The notes under the pieces: generated by a model
Told to the model about the DNA's origin: nothing
Databases searched by the model: none
Seen by the model: the letters and a program-made list of their open reading frames with translations, nothing else
Origin: an uncultured Opitutales bacterium
Lineage (GTDB): Bacteria; Verrucomicrobiota; Verrucomicrobiia; Opitutales; Seribacteraceae
Assembly (NCBI GenBank): GCA_943789375.1
Contig: CALSTX010000010.1
Span: forward strand, 124,001-188,000
Direction: 5' to 3'
Length of the DNA: 64,000 bases
Made by a program: the position numbers and the translations under genes
Part shown: positions 45,899 to 54,580 of the stretch, piece after piece
How the letters are laid out: the number at the start of each line of letters is the position of its first letter
How positions within the stretch are numbered: position 1 is the stretch's first letter

Positions 45899-47071
45899 AT
45901 GGAAGGACTATATCACGACGCCACCCTTGAAGAATCTGATGTTAAAAATAAGAATGACACAGATACTAACACCAGCACACCAAAGCATGATACCTCTAGT
46001 AAACCAGAGGTTAATTTCGCCGAATCTGCTTGTAATCTTACTTTAAGCACATCTTCAAAAATCGATCTGCTTACCCAAATGGTTCGGATCAGAAGGTTTG
46101 AAGAGAGATCCCTTCGAGCTTATCAACAAGGACATATTGGGGGATTTTTACACTTATACATAGGACAAGAAGCTGTTGCTGTTGGTTCTGTGTCAGCTAT
46201 GGGGCAAGATGATCACATAATTACCGCGTACAGGGATCACGGCCATGCATTAGCTGTTGGGATGGACATGGATGAATGTATGGCTGAATTATTTGGAAAA
46301 AAAACAGGATGTTCAAAAGGAAAAGGAGGCTCCATGCATTTTTTTGCACCTGATAAAAACTTTTGGGGCGGTCATGGGATTGTTGGCGGACAGACACCCC
46401 TAGGCTTAGGTATGGCATTTGCCCTCAAACAGGGTGGAAAAAAAGGTGCGTGCCTTTGTTACATGGGAGATGGTGCCACAAATCAAGGACCTTTTTATGA
46501 ATCCCTTAACCTTGCATCTCTATGGAACCTCCCGGTTATTTATATTATTGAAAACAATGGTTATTCGATGGGTACCGCAGAATCACGCCACTCTGCTGGA
46601 GAACCACTTGCAAGAAGAGGTGAAGCATTTGATATCGACTGGTCTGTTACTGAAGGTCACAACATTTATGAAGTTCGAGATACTATCACAAATGCTCTTG
46701 AACAAGCACACAAAGATTGCCGTCCTTCTGTCTTAGAAATTAATACCTATCGGTATCGTGGTCATTCAGTGGCGGATCCAGATCAGACATACAGAAGCAA
46801 AGAAGAGATTGAAGAGTACAAAAAGAATAAAGATCCAATTAGTATCTTCAAGGATCAACTTATCCAGGAGGGTGTCATTTCAGATGAACAAATAACGGAC
46901 ATTGACATAAAGGCTAAAGACGAAGCCGAAGCTTCAGCTGAATTTGCTCTCGCAAGCCCTTATCCAGATCCTTCAGAACTCATGGATCATATTTATTGGG
47001 AAACAGATAATCCTAGCGAATCTAAATCTGAAGGCACCATGTTTTTTGAACTCCCTAAATCCAACCTTTAA
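45899..47071 (+). CDS. pdhA: Pyruvate dehydrogenase E1 component, alpha subunit
   Basis: A 390-aa thiamine-diphosphate enzyme subunit that decarboxylates pyruvate and reductively acetylates the lipoyl group of E2. It shows MVRIRRFEERSLRAYQQG, GGSMHFF, the ThDP motif beginning GDGATNQG near 190 and ending in NNGYSMGT, and the phosphorylation-loop-like YRYRGHSVADPDQTYR. The first 50 or so residues are a polar, Asp/Thr/Ser/Lys-rich extension absent from typical E1-alpha; no internal ATG before the conserved core gives a better start. pdhB begins 2 bases after the stop. Together with pdhC this makes an E1-E2 operon without an E3 gene. Confidence 0.94.
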   Translation: MEGLYHDATLEESDVKNKNDTDTNTSTPKHDTSSKPEVNFAESACNLTLSTSSKIDLLTQMVRIRRFEERSLRAYQQGHIGGFLHLYIGQEAVAVGSVSAMGQDDHIITAYRDHGHALAVGMDMDECMAELFGKKTGCSKGKGGSMHFFAPDKNFWGGHGIVGGQTPLGLGMAFALKQGGKKGACLCYMGDGATNQGPFYESLNLASLWNLPVIYIIENNGYSMGTAESRHSAGEPLARRGEAFDIDWSVTEGHNIYEVRDTITNALEQAHKDCRPSVLEINTYRYRGHSVADPDQTYRSKEEIEEYKKNKDPISIFKDQLIQEGVISDEQITDIDIKAKDEAEASAEFALASPYPDPSELMDHIYWETDNPSESKSEGTMFFELPKSNL

Positions 47072-47073
47072 AA

Positions 47074-48051
47074 ATGGCTATTATTACATACAGAGAAGCA
47101 CTCAACCAAGCCCTTTCTGAGGAAATTGAGCGAGATGAAAATGTTATATTACTTGGAGAAGAAGTCGCTCAATTTAAAGGATCGTATAAAGTATCCGAGG
47201 GGATGTTGGAAAAATATGGACCTAAGAAAATAATTGATACGCCTATAAGTGAGGCAGCTTTCTCGGGGTTAGCAGTCGGTGCTGCGATGATGGGGATGAG
47301 GCCTGTTGTAGAATTTATGTTTTGGAGCTTTTGCTATGTTGCCTTCGACCAAATTTTTAATAACGCTGCTAGCGTTAGGTATATGTCAGGCGGCCTAATC
47401 AATGTCCCTATTGTGTTCAGGGGACCGGCAAATGGTGGAACTAATGTGGGAGCTACCCACTCTCATACACCAGAAAACTTTATTGCTAATACCCCAGGAT
47501 TAAAAGTAATTTGCCCTTCTACTCCCGCTGATGCCAAAGGCATGTTAAAGTCAGCTATTAGAGACAATGATCCTGTTTGCGTTATGGAAAATACGATTCT
47601 GTACAACATGAAAGACGATGTTCCTGAAGATAATGAATTTCTAATTCCTTTGGGTAAAGCAAATGTTTTGCGAGAGGGTGCCGATATATCCATCATAGCC
47701 CACGGGAAAGCGGTGCACACATCATTGGAGGCTGCCAGTGTGCTAGAGGAAAAGCACAATATAAATGCTGAAGTTATTGATCTAAGGTCCATTCGACCCC
47801 TTGATGTGGAAACAATTTTACAATCTGTAAAGAAAACCAACAGAGTTCTTCTTGTGGAGGAGAATAAACCATTCTGTGGGGTTGGGGCTCAAATTTCTTA
47901 CCTCATTCAGGATCGAGCATTTGATTTTCTTGATGCACCCATCAAGAGAGTATCAGCAGTTGATGCACCCCAAGCTTACAGTAAAGCTTTAGAGAATGCC
48001 CAAATCCCTGACCACAATTGTGTCATAGCATCTGCTCTTACAATCCTTTAA
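47074..48051 (+). CDS. pdhB: Pyruvate dehydrogenase E1 component, beta subunit
   Basis: A 325-aa transketolase-like subunit that pairs with PdhA. It has the N-terminal TYREALNQALSEE, the ThDP-side Glu in LGEEVAQFKGSYKVSEG, DTPISEAAFSG, the potassium/loop region FRGPANGG followed by THSHTPE, and the C-terminal transketolase domain from about 195 (ADISIIAHGKAV, EVIDLRSIRPLD, VEENKPFCGVG). Length is normal. It sits 2 bases after pdhA and 14 bases before pdhC. No Shine-Dalgarno is visible; the leader is TTTAAAAATG. Confidence 0.95.
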   Translation: MAIITYREALNQALSEEIERDENVILLGEEVAQFKGSYKVSEGMLEKYGPKKIIDTPISEAAFSGLAVGAAMMGMRPVVEFMFWSFCYVAFDQIFNNAASVRYMSGGLINVPIVFRGPANGGTNVGATHSHTPENFIANTPGLKVICPSTPADAKGMLKSAIRDNDPVCVMENTILYNMKDDVPEDNEFLIPLGKANVLREGADISIIAHGKAVHTSLEAASVLEEKHNINAEVIDLRSIRPLDVETILQSVKKTNRVLLVEENKPFCGVGAQISYLIQDRAFDFLDAPIKRVSAVDAPQAYSKALENAQIPDHNCVIASALTIL

Positions 48052-48065
48052 TTCTATAAAATAAA

Positions 48066-49397
48066 ATGGCTCAAGTAATCGAAATGCCTAAATTAAGCGA
48101 TACCATGGCGGTGGGAACAGTCGTTAAATGGCACAAAACAAAAGGGGACACTGTTTCGAACGGTGATATTCTTGCCGAGATTGAAACAGATAAAGCAACC
48201 ATGGAACTGGAAAACTTCGACGAAGGTGTTCTGCTCGATATCATCGTGGAAGAAGGACACGAGGCACCAATTGGTAGTCCATTGGCAATTGTTGGGGACC
48301 AAAATGAAGATATTTCTTCATTAATTCCATCTGAAAATATAAAAGATGAAACAACGCCCGTTGAAAAAAATAAGGAAATAAAAATAGAATCCAGCGAAGA
48401 AAAGCTACTCTCTCCTGAAGTTTCTTCTAGCGAGTCAAGCTTGCAAGACATTATCGCTGAGCCAAATATTCTAAATAAAAATGATAATGAGCGAGTTCTT
48501 GCATCTCCTCTTGCAAAAAAAATAGCCTTAGAGAATAATATAACCCTCTCTACCATCAAGGGTAGTGGTCCTAGAGGTAGAATAATAAAAAAAGATTTGG
48601 TTAAGCCAGTTGAGTCAACTGACGAAACAATCTTATCGGCTGCCCAGCCAATAGCCAGTTACTCCGAGAGTTCAGTTGGGATTTTATCAGAAAAAATGAT
48701 TCCTGTTTCTAATATGAGGAAAGTGATTGCCTCACGGTTATTGGAATCCAAAACAACGATACCACATTTTTATTTACAGAAAGAAATTAATGCCCAATCG
48801 ATTCGATTAGCTCGCTCCGCGATTAATGAAAAGCTTGCTAGAATTCAGGAGTACACAGATTCTCAACCTCTCAAAATAACCGTTAACGACCTAATTCTCA
48901 AAGCTTGTGCCGAAACCATTAAATGGCATCCCCAAATAAATACCTCATGGGAAATCGAAGAAATAAAGTACCACAAAGATGTAAATTTAGCTTTTGGAGT
49001 TGCCATTGATGATGGATTATTAACCCCAGTCATTCGAAAGGCTGACACTCTTTCACTCAGTTCACTTTCTGGGGAAGCTAAAGAACTCATAGAAAAAGCA
49101 AGAACAAAAAAGTTGATGCCAGAAGAAATGATTGGCTCTACTTTTACAGTCACAAACTTAGGTATGTTTGGAGTAGATTTTTTTAATGGTATTATAAACC
49201 CACCCAATGCAGCAATTCTCTCCGTAGGTGCTAGCAGAAAAAAAGCTGTTATTGGTCCTGAAGGAAATATCATTGCCGGAGAAACAATGATGCTTGGACT
49301 AACCTGTGACCACAGGCTCGTCGACGGGGCTGTCGCAGCTAGTTTTCTAAAGTCTCTAGCAGAGAATCTAGAGAATCCATCAAGTATGCTTGTTTAA
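48066..49397 (+). CDS. pdhC: Dihydrolipoamide acetyltransferase, E2 component of pyruvate dehydrogenase
   Basis: A 443-aa E2 protein. It has one lipoyl domain (residues 1-78) with the modified Lys near 44 in EIETDKATME, a Ser/Glu-rich linker, a peripheral subunit-binding domain at about 145-182 (ASPLAKKIALENN, GSGPRGRIIKKDL), and the catalytic domain from about 215 ending in the active-site motif CDHRLVDGA near 414-421. It transfers the acetyl group from lipoate to CoA and forms the complex core. The lipoyl domain would need the ligase or octanoyltransferase pathway; the LplA/LipM-like gene at 850-1,560 is a candidate. The gene ends 16 bases before the stop of the convergent phosphohexomutase. 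Confidence 0.95.
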   Translation: MAQVIEMPKLSDTMAVGTVVKWHKTKGDTVSNGDILAEIETDKATMELENFDEGVLLDIIVEEGHEAPIGSPLAIVGDQNEDISSLIPSENIKDETTPVEKNKEIKIESSEEKLLSPEVSSSESSLQDIIAEPNILNKNDNERVLASPLAKKIALENNITLSTIKGSGPRGRIIKKDLVKPVESTDETILSAAQPIASYSESSVGILSEKMIPVSNMRKVIASRLLESKTTIPHFYLQKEINAQSIRLARSAINEKLARIQEYTDSQPLKITVNDLILKACAETIKWHPQINTSWEIEEIKYHKDVNLAFGVAIDDGLLTPVIRKADTLSLSSLSGEAKELIEKARTKKLMPEEMIGSTFTVTNLGMFGVDFFNGIINPPNAAILSVGASRKKAVIGPEGNIIAGETMMLGLTCDHRLVDGAVAASFLKSLAENLENPSSMLV

Positions 49398-49413
49398 TAT
49401 AAAATTTACTCGG

Positions 49414-51399
49414 TTAACTTTTCGTTCTTTGCTCCGCATCTTCAACTAACCATTTGGCAATTGTATCGATCAATGCGTTAACCTTCTCCTTTGATTTAAC
49501 AAGATCCAAAGACCCTTTTGCTTCTGAACCGAATATGTAATATTTTATTTTCGGTTCCGTTCCACTTGGCCTGATAGCCACAGAAAAGTCATTTTCTAAA
49601 TTAATAATAAGAAAGTTTTCTAGTGGAAGATTTTCTTCCTCTTCATCTAAGTGACCAGTTTGTAAAAAGTCTTTGATTCCGGTTATCTCAATGTCGGAGA
49701 TTTTGACAGGCGGAGATTTTCGATATGATTTTGCCAATTTGTTTATGGTTTCACTTCCCTCTGCTCCTTCAAAATATATGTTTTCAGTTTTCTCGGCATG
49801 ATAACCATACTTTAAATATAAACTATCAAGAAAATCTAACGCAGTTGAGTTGGAAGATTTCAAAAAAGCAAATAATTCTGCTATGGCAAGTGCTGATGCA
49901 TTCCCATCTTTATCTCTCACCAAATCAACAGGTAGATACCCATAGCTTTCTTCGGCAGCAAGGAACACATACCGAGAATATCTGCTCAGAATATCAATTC
50001 TGGCAAATAAATCTGTATTATCATAATCTAGACCAAGCCCTTCCTTTTCTTTAATTTCTATCGTTGCTTGCTCTTCATACTTTCTAAGCTTTTGGGACAT
50101 CCATTTAAAACCTGTTGGGGTATTGATGCATGAAATTCCATTACCTTGTGCTATTTTACTTAATAATGGGCTGGTTACAAAGGTTTTCAATAATGCAAAA
50201 CCTTTTTGGTTTTCTTCTCTTAGAAGTTGTTTTCTCTTGAATTGCATTAAGCGATATTCAGCCAGCATACATGCAACCTGATTTCCAGTTAAACAATTGA
50301 ATTTACCATCTCCGTCACGAGCAGCAACACCAATTCTGTCGCTATCTGGATCACTGCCTAAAACAAGACTTGAACGAGTTTTTTTAGCGACACTAATACC
50401 CATTTTTAAGGCTTCTGGGTTTTCTGGGTTCGGTGACTTCACTGTACTAAAATTTGGGTCCTGAATATTTTGTTCATCTACAATACAAACTTCCACTCCA
50501 TGGTCCCATAAAGCTGGCACTGCGGTAATCGCACCTGTCCCGTGTATAGGTGTAAACACTAATTTAAGACTTTGGTTTTTTAACATTTCTGGATCCAAAA
50601 CCGCATCTTCTAAAACCGCTCTGTACCCCAGGTCATCAGATGTTGGTAAAGTGGTAATTGGAAAATCTTTAGTATCTACTTCTAAACTTGGTATTAGGTC
50701 ACTGATTGCAATTCTGTTATAATTTTCCACAACTTTATTAGCATGAGGTGGAACCAGCTGTGCTCCGTCATAAAAGTAAGCCTTAAACCCATTATCATGA
50801 AATGGGTTATGGCTCGCTGTTATCACAACTCCTGCATGCGCATAGTTACTTCTTACAGCGAAACTAAGCTGTGGGGTAGAACGAGGACCGTCAAATTTCA
50901 TTGCATAACCACCCATTTGTGCCCATTCATTGGCAACCAAATCGGAAAAGTTAGCAGAAAAATGCCTGACATCGTGTGCAACTACCAAGCGTGGCTGTTC
51001 ATAAATACCCTCCCCTGCCATCCATTGTTTTATATACAGATATAGTGCTTTTGTCGCACGTATTACAGTTAGTTCATTAAGGGTGTTTGCTCCAACAGCT
51101 GCAAATTCTGGACCGCCTGTTGGTGACTTGTTTCCTTTTTCTACTTTTGTGACAGATTTTCCTATTGTTCTGCCTCTCATTCCCCCTGTTCCGAATGCCA
51201 AGTTTGCGTGAAACCGGTCGTTCAATTCTTCCCAGTTTTTATCTGTCAACAATTCTCCTATAGATTCAATAATTCTATCGGGCATTTCTTTGGTATTGAG
51301 ATAAGCCATTAGGTTCTCAAAAGAGGTCTTAATTAGGTTTTCACCTTCATAAGCCTGCTGGACATTATTTATTATTTCTTCAAGTTTGTCTTTTTCCAT
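49414..51399 (-). CDS. Phosphoglucomutase/phosphomannomutase family protein
   Basis: A 661-aa alpha-D-phosphohexomutase that interconverts hexose 1- and 6-phosphates. An N-terminal extension of about 70 residues precedes RFHANLAFGTGGMRG. The phosphoserine loop ITASHNPFHDNGFK is near 190, the metal-binding loop GSDPDSDRIG near 345, the sugar-binding loop AAEESYG near 480, and the phosphate-binding RPSGTEPKIKYY near the C-terminus. All key residues are present. The long form is typical of PGM2-like enzymes, so phosphopentomutase activity is also possible. It is the third gene of a kdsD/ftsB-like/pgm run, 14 bases after the ftsB-like gene. Confidence 0.92.
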   Translation of the reverse strand: MEKDKLEEIINNVQQAYEGENLIKTSFENLMAYLNTKEMPDRIIESIGELLTDKNWEELNDRFHANLAFGTGGMRGRTIGKSVTKVEKGNKSPTGGPEFAAVGANTLNELTVIRATKALYLYIKQWMAGEGIYEQPRLVVAHDVRHFSANFSDLVANEWAQMGGYAMKFDGPRSTPQLSFAVRSNYAHAGVVITASHNPFHDNGFKAYFYDGAQLVPPHANKVVENYNRIAISDLIPSLEVDTKDFPITTLPTSDDLGYRAVLEDAVLDPEMLKNQSLKLVFTPIHGTGAITAVPALWDHGVEVCIVDEQNIQDPNFSTVKSPNPENPEALKMGISVAKKTRSSLVLGSDPDSDRIGVAARDGDGKFNCLTGNQVACMLAEYRLMQFKRKQLLREENQKGFALLKTFVTSPLLSKIAQGNGISCINTPTGFKWMSQKLRKYEEQATIEIKEKEGLGLDYDNTDLFARIDILSRYSRYVFLAAEESYGYLPVDLVRDKDGNASALAIAELFAFLKSSNSTALDFLDSLYLKYGYHAEKTENIYFEGAEGSETINKLAKSYRKSPPVKISDIEITGIKDFLQTGHLDEEEENLPLENFLIINLENDFSVAIRPSGTEPKIKYYIFGSEAKGSLDLVKSKEKVNALIDTIAKWLVEDAEQRTKS

Positions 51400-51413
51400 T
51401 ATATTATAAATTT

Positions 51414-51701
51414 CTATTTTTCCGCCGGAAAACGATACACTCGTTCCCCATTTGCTCCATAACCTAGTTCTTTTCTTGCAGTAGCGTCTTGAAAATCTGG
51501 ATTTTTTCTAAGGTTTTCTAAATACTTTCGATTGTTGTTTGCTTCTCTTCGGAACTCATGAATGTCTTTTTCTAATACAGCTTTGTTACTTTCTCTGTAT
51601 GAAAGTTCATCAAGAGCATCTTTATAGCTTAGTAATAACCAAATTGCTGCACTGATGGCAATACATACAATAATACCTATAAATATTTTGTTTTTATTCA
51701 T
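51414..51701 (-). CDS. FtsB/DivIC-family septum formation initiator-like protein
   Basis: A 95-aa protein with one membrane helix at about residues 6-26 (FIGIIVCIAISAAIWLLLSY), a coiled coil at about 30-70, and a C-terminal region (DFQDATARKELGYGANGERVYRFP) characteristic of the FtsB/DivIC group that bridges divisome proteins in the periplasm. It is one of the few genes here with a clear Shine-Dalgarno (GGAG eight bases before the ATG). It sits between kdsD and pgm with gaps of 22 and 14 bases. Confidence 0.8.
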   Translation of the reverse strand: MNKNKIFIGIIVCIAISAAIWLLLSYKDALDELSYRESNKAVLEKDIHEFRREANNNRKYLENLRKNPDFQDATARKELGYGANGERVYRFPAEK

Positions 51702-51723
51702 GAGCTGCTCCTGAAATTAGGTA

Positions 51724-52695
51724 TTATGAATTAAGAATATCGTGAATTCTAATCATTCCCGAAATACCCTTTTGTGTACAATCTAATACTGGTAAAACTG
51801 AAATAGCTGACTTCCCTTCCTCCATTTTTTCTAATGCAATACCTAATGAAATGTTTGGTTCTATTACCACTGGGTTTAGCGTCATGATATCTTTAGCCTT
51901 TACATCGTTTAATCCATCAAATTTATAAAGTGTTCTTCTTAGATCGCCATCTGTTATCAAGCCAACTAGTTCTTCATTTTTGTTAAGTACGCAAGCGGCC
52001 CCTAATGGATATAATGTCATTTCAATAACCACTTCTTTGACAGATGTGTCTTCATACACGATAGCAGTTTTTTCTTTTTTTTGCATCACATCTTTTACGC
52101 GTAAGACTAAATTTCTACCTAGTTGACCAGCTGGGTGGGTTATAGCATAATCTTTTTCAGTAAAACCTCTTCTATTCATTAATGATGATGCAATAGCATC
52201 ACCAATTGCAGAAGCTACAGCAAAACTAGCCGTTGGAACAATTCCTAGTGGATCAGCTTCAATGCTTACGCTAGCATCTAGTGTTGTATCAACTAACTCT
52301 GATAATACACTGTTTGAGCGTCCGAAAATTCCTACTATCTTTGCCTTTCTGCTTTTCAAAATTGGTGCTAAAGCCAACAATTCTGGAGTCGAGCCACTAT
52401 TTGATAAAAAAATGACCGGGTCACCTGGTTGGTGTATTCCTAGATCTCCATGTAATGCTTCTGATGGATGAAGAAATGATGAAGGGGAACCTGTGCTACA
52501 TAATGTTGCAGATATTTTTTTTCCTAAATGGCCGGATTTACCGATTCCTGAAACTATTATTTTTTTATTTTTGGTTAATAGGATGTTTATAGCATCTATA
52601 AACGATATGGATAACCGATTCGATGCTTTCAAAATTGAATTTGCTTCCTCTTTTAAAACAGCCGTTGCTATTTCTAGGTCTTTGTTTTTTTCCAT
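51724..52695 (-). CDS. kdsD: Arabinose-5-phosphate isomerase (KpsF/GutQ/KdsD family)
   Basis: A 323-aa cytoplasmic enzyme that makes D-arabinose 5-phosphate from ribulose 5-phosphate, the first step to KDO of lipopolysaccharide. The SIS domain covers about residues 30-170 (SGIGKSGHLGKKISATLCST, LHGDLG, FLSNSGSTPE), then ITHPAGQLGR, and two CBS motifs cover about 200-323 (VKDVMQKKEKTA, AKDIMTLNPVVI). Length and motif order are normal. It is first in the kdsD/ftsB-like/pgm run. The leader AAATTTTATG lacks a Shine-Dalgarno. Confidence 0.93.
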   Translation of the reverse strand: MEKNKDLEIATAVLKEEANSILKASNRLSISFIDAINILLTKNKKIIVSGIGKSGHLGKKISATLCSTGSPSSFLHPSEALHGDLGIHQPGDPVIFLSNSGSTPELLALAPILKSRKAKIVGIFGRSNSVLSELVDTTLDASVSIEADPLGIVPTASFAVASAIGDAIASSLMNRRGFTEKDYAITHPAGQLGRNLVLRVKDVMQKKEKTAIVYEDTSVKEVVIEMTLYPLGAACVLNKNEELVGLITDGDLRRTLYKFDGLNDVKAKDIMTLNPVVIEPNISLGIALEKMEEGKSAISVLPVLDCTQKGISGMIRIHDILNS

Positions 52696-52814
52696 AAAAT
52701 TTTAGTTAATTCGACTACTTATACTCTTTCTTCTTTAAAACTCCGATTAAAAAGTTCTTAACTTTGTACTTCTTGTTTGCGGTTAAGAATTTATTGGTTT
52801 GTAACAAATTAATC

Positions 52815-53168
52815 ATGTTTCAAGTTACTTTTTCAGAACAAAGCTTATCCATCCTTAATGATCTTCCTCAAAACGATCAACTAAAGTTGATGGATACATT
52901 AAGCTCTCTCACAAACACCATATTAAACGAATCCGAGTCTGACATAGGTAAGTTTCGTCGAGATAACAAATTATTTTACAGACTGAGAATTGATGACTTG
53001 AGAATATATTTCGAAAAAGTTGATATCGCTTTGCACTGTTTATACATACTTCCAAAAAACTCTCTCAATGATTTTCTTTTTCGATGCAAACTCCCCTCAT
53101 CCGAAAAAGCCGTCTTAGAAAATCACCAAAGCTTCTGGGATTATCTAGAATCTTTAAAAAAGAAATGA
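52815..53168 (+). CDS. Small RelE/ParE-like protein
   Basis: The ATG at 52,815 (MFQVTFSEQS) is preferred over an upstream one at 52,764 because it starts with a short first beta strand. The 117-aa product has the layout of RelE/ParE-fold proteins: strand, helical pair, then FRRDNKLFYRLRIDDLRIYFE, the basic beta hairpin where such proteins contact RNA. A C-terminal helical tail (FWDYLESLKKK) follows. No antitoxin gene is next to it, so a toxin-antitoxin role is not supported; a housekeeping role of the fold is as likely. Confidence 0.6.
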   Translation: MFQVTFSEQSLSILNDLPQNDQLKLMDTLSSLTNTILNESESDIGKFRRDNKLFYRLRIDDLRIYFEKVDIALHCLYILPKNSLNDFLFRCKLPSSEKAVLENHQSFWDYLESLKKK

Positions 53169-53418
53169 CCTTTCTTTATTTGGGTATAACGCCGTGATGT
53201 ATACCTATTTGTTCGAACATTTATTCGATTGTTTGAAGTTTCTACCTTTTATCAATTCTTTGTGTACAAACTTTTTCTATCCTATTACTTGATAATCAAT
53301 TACTTATAAAGATGTTAGAGTTATTCGCTCTTATAATAATAAGATTGTTTATTTAAATTTTCTTTATCTTAATAATTGAAGATTGTTTATTTGTTAATTT
53401 TCTTACAAATATGGAACC
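53169..53418. other. AT-rich region upstream of dnaN
   Basis: These 250 bases hold no ORF. They contain a GGTATA...TATACC hairpin (53,183-53,205), the palindrome TGTTCGAACA (53,210-53,219) and a direct repeat (53,341-53,392). The dnaN promoter must be here. No run of DnaA boxes (TTATCCACA) is seen, so an origin is not supported. Confidence 0.5.
53341..53392 (+). repeat. 14-base direct repeat upstream of dnaN
   Basis: AAGATTGTTTATTT occurs at 53,341-53,354 and again, unchanged, at 53,379-53,392, 38 bases apart. The second copy ends 26 bases before the dnaN ATG. It may be a regulator site. Confidence 0.5.
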
Positions 53419-54546
53419 ATGAAATTTAAAATTAATCGGGATCATTTTAGTTCTGGCATTCAACTTGTCATGAGTGTGGTCGGTTCTAGAAAAACCATGC
53501 CTATCTTGCAAAATGTTCTTATTGAAGCAAAAGATGGTTTAGTTTGGCTTACAACTACTAATTTAGACTTAGGTGCAAAATGTAGTGTGAAAGCAGACAT
53601 TTCTGAAGATGGATCTATAACATTACCGGTAAAGGAACTTGGCAGGATAATACGAGAGCTTGCTGACATGGAGGTAAGCGTAGAAACGCAGGATACACCA
53701 AAAGCAACAATTAGTACTCGAGGGTCTATTTTCAATGTCATAGGAATGGAAAGTAAAGAGTTTCCTCCTTTGCCAGAATTGGAAGATAAAGTACAGTTCG
53801 AATTCGATCGAGAAGAACTCATCAGCATGCTCAAGAGCGTTTCATATGCTCAGTCCGTAAATGAAGAAAGATACATGCTAAAGGGCGTCTTTTTTCAATT
53901 AAACCATGGGAAGTTAGCACTAGTAGCTACTGACGGAAGAAGGTTAGCTGTAACTAAAGGAGATATTACCACAAAAGATGAAGGTGAATTTATTCTTCCA
54001 TCACTATCTGTTAATGAAATCGAAAAACTACCAAAAGTAGGAGAAAAAATAAAAGTGTCTTTCACAGACCGGCAAGTATCTTTCGAGCTTCAAGTAGATG
54101 AAAGTGGAGAGTCGAGTGGTTTTAAAAATTCTATTTATTTAGTATCGAAAGTAGTAGAAGGAAAATACCCAAATTATAAACAGGTAATACCTAAAGATGA
54201 TTTTAATAGTGCCGAAATAGAACGTGAATTAATGCAAGAATGCGTACATAGAGCAGCACTTGTGTCGGACGAAAAAGTAACACTTCGTATAAAAAAAGGT
54301 GTTATGGAGATAACAGGATTGAGCACCCTAGGAGATGCGTGCGAATCAATGAGCGTAAATTATGAAGGCGAGGATTCTACTGTTTCTTTTAATCCTAGAT
54401 TTTTATTGGATCCCTTAAGATCAATACCGCAAGACAAGATTACACTGGACTTTAGGGATGATATGAGTCCGGGTGTGTTTAAAGTAGAGAAACCTAACGA
54501 AGAGGTTGTTTTTCTTTGTGTTGTAATGCCGATTCGAACTGACTAA
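53419..54546 (+). CDS. dnaN: DNA polymerase III beta subunit (sliding clamp)
   Basis: A 375-aa ring-forming processivity factor with three repeated clamp domains, about residues 1-125, 128-255 and 256-375. Recognisable are MKFKINRDHFSSGIQLVMSV, LVATDGRRLAVTK at the end of domain 2, VVEGKYPNYKQVIP, and the C-terminal VVMPIRTD, matching the MPMR-type end that shapes the clamp-binding pocket. Length is normal. dnaA, recF and gyrB are not next to it, so it is separated from the usual origin-linked cluster. The upstream region is AT-rich with a direct repeat. Confidence 0.96.
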   Translation: MKFKINRDHFSSGIQLVMSVVGSRKTMPILQNVLIEAKDGLVWLTTTNLDLGAKCSVKADISEDGSITLPVKELGRIIRELADMEVSVETQDTPKATISTRGSIFNVIGMESKEFPPLPELEDKVQFEFDREELISMLKSVSYAQSVNEERYMLKGVFFQLNHGKLALVATDGRRLAVTKGDITTKDEGEFILPSLSVNEIEKLPKVGEKIKVSFTDRQVSFELQVDESGESSGFKNSIYLVSKVVEGKYPNYKQVIPKDDFNSAEIERELMQECVHRAALVSDEKVTLRIKKGVMEITGLSTLGDACESMSVNYEGEDSTVSFNPRFLLDPLRSIPQDKITLDFRDDMSPGVFKVEKPNEEVVFLCVVMPIRTD

Positions 54547-54580
54547 CGTCTTTTCTAATTAAAATTTATATTACAATTCA

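Noticed and set aside
48071-48559. 162-codon minus-strand ORF
   Set aside because: It is opposite the lipoyl domain and linker of pdhC; Ser-rich mirror of the Glu-rich linker.
52815-53168. RelE/ParE-like protein as part of a toxin-antitoxin pair
   Set aside because: No antitoxin-sized ORF lies upstream or downstream on the same strand.
53210-53227. TGTTCGAACA palindrome and CGAACATTTATTCG as a LexA box
   Set aside because: The first lacks the four-base spacer of the verrucomicrobial motif and the second has mismatches to the Gram-positive one; dnaN is not a standard SOS gene. Kept only as a candidate site.
53169-53418. Replication origin next to dnaN
   Set aside because: No cluster of DnaA boxes and no dnaA, recF, gyrB, rpmH or parAB nearby.
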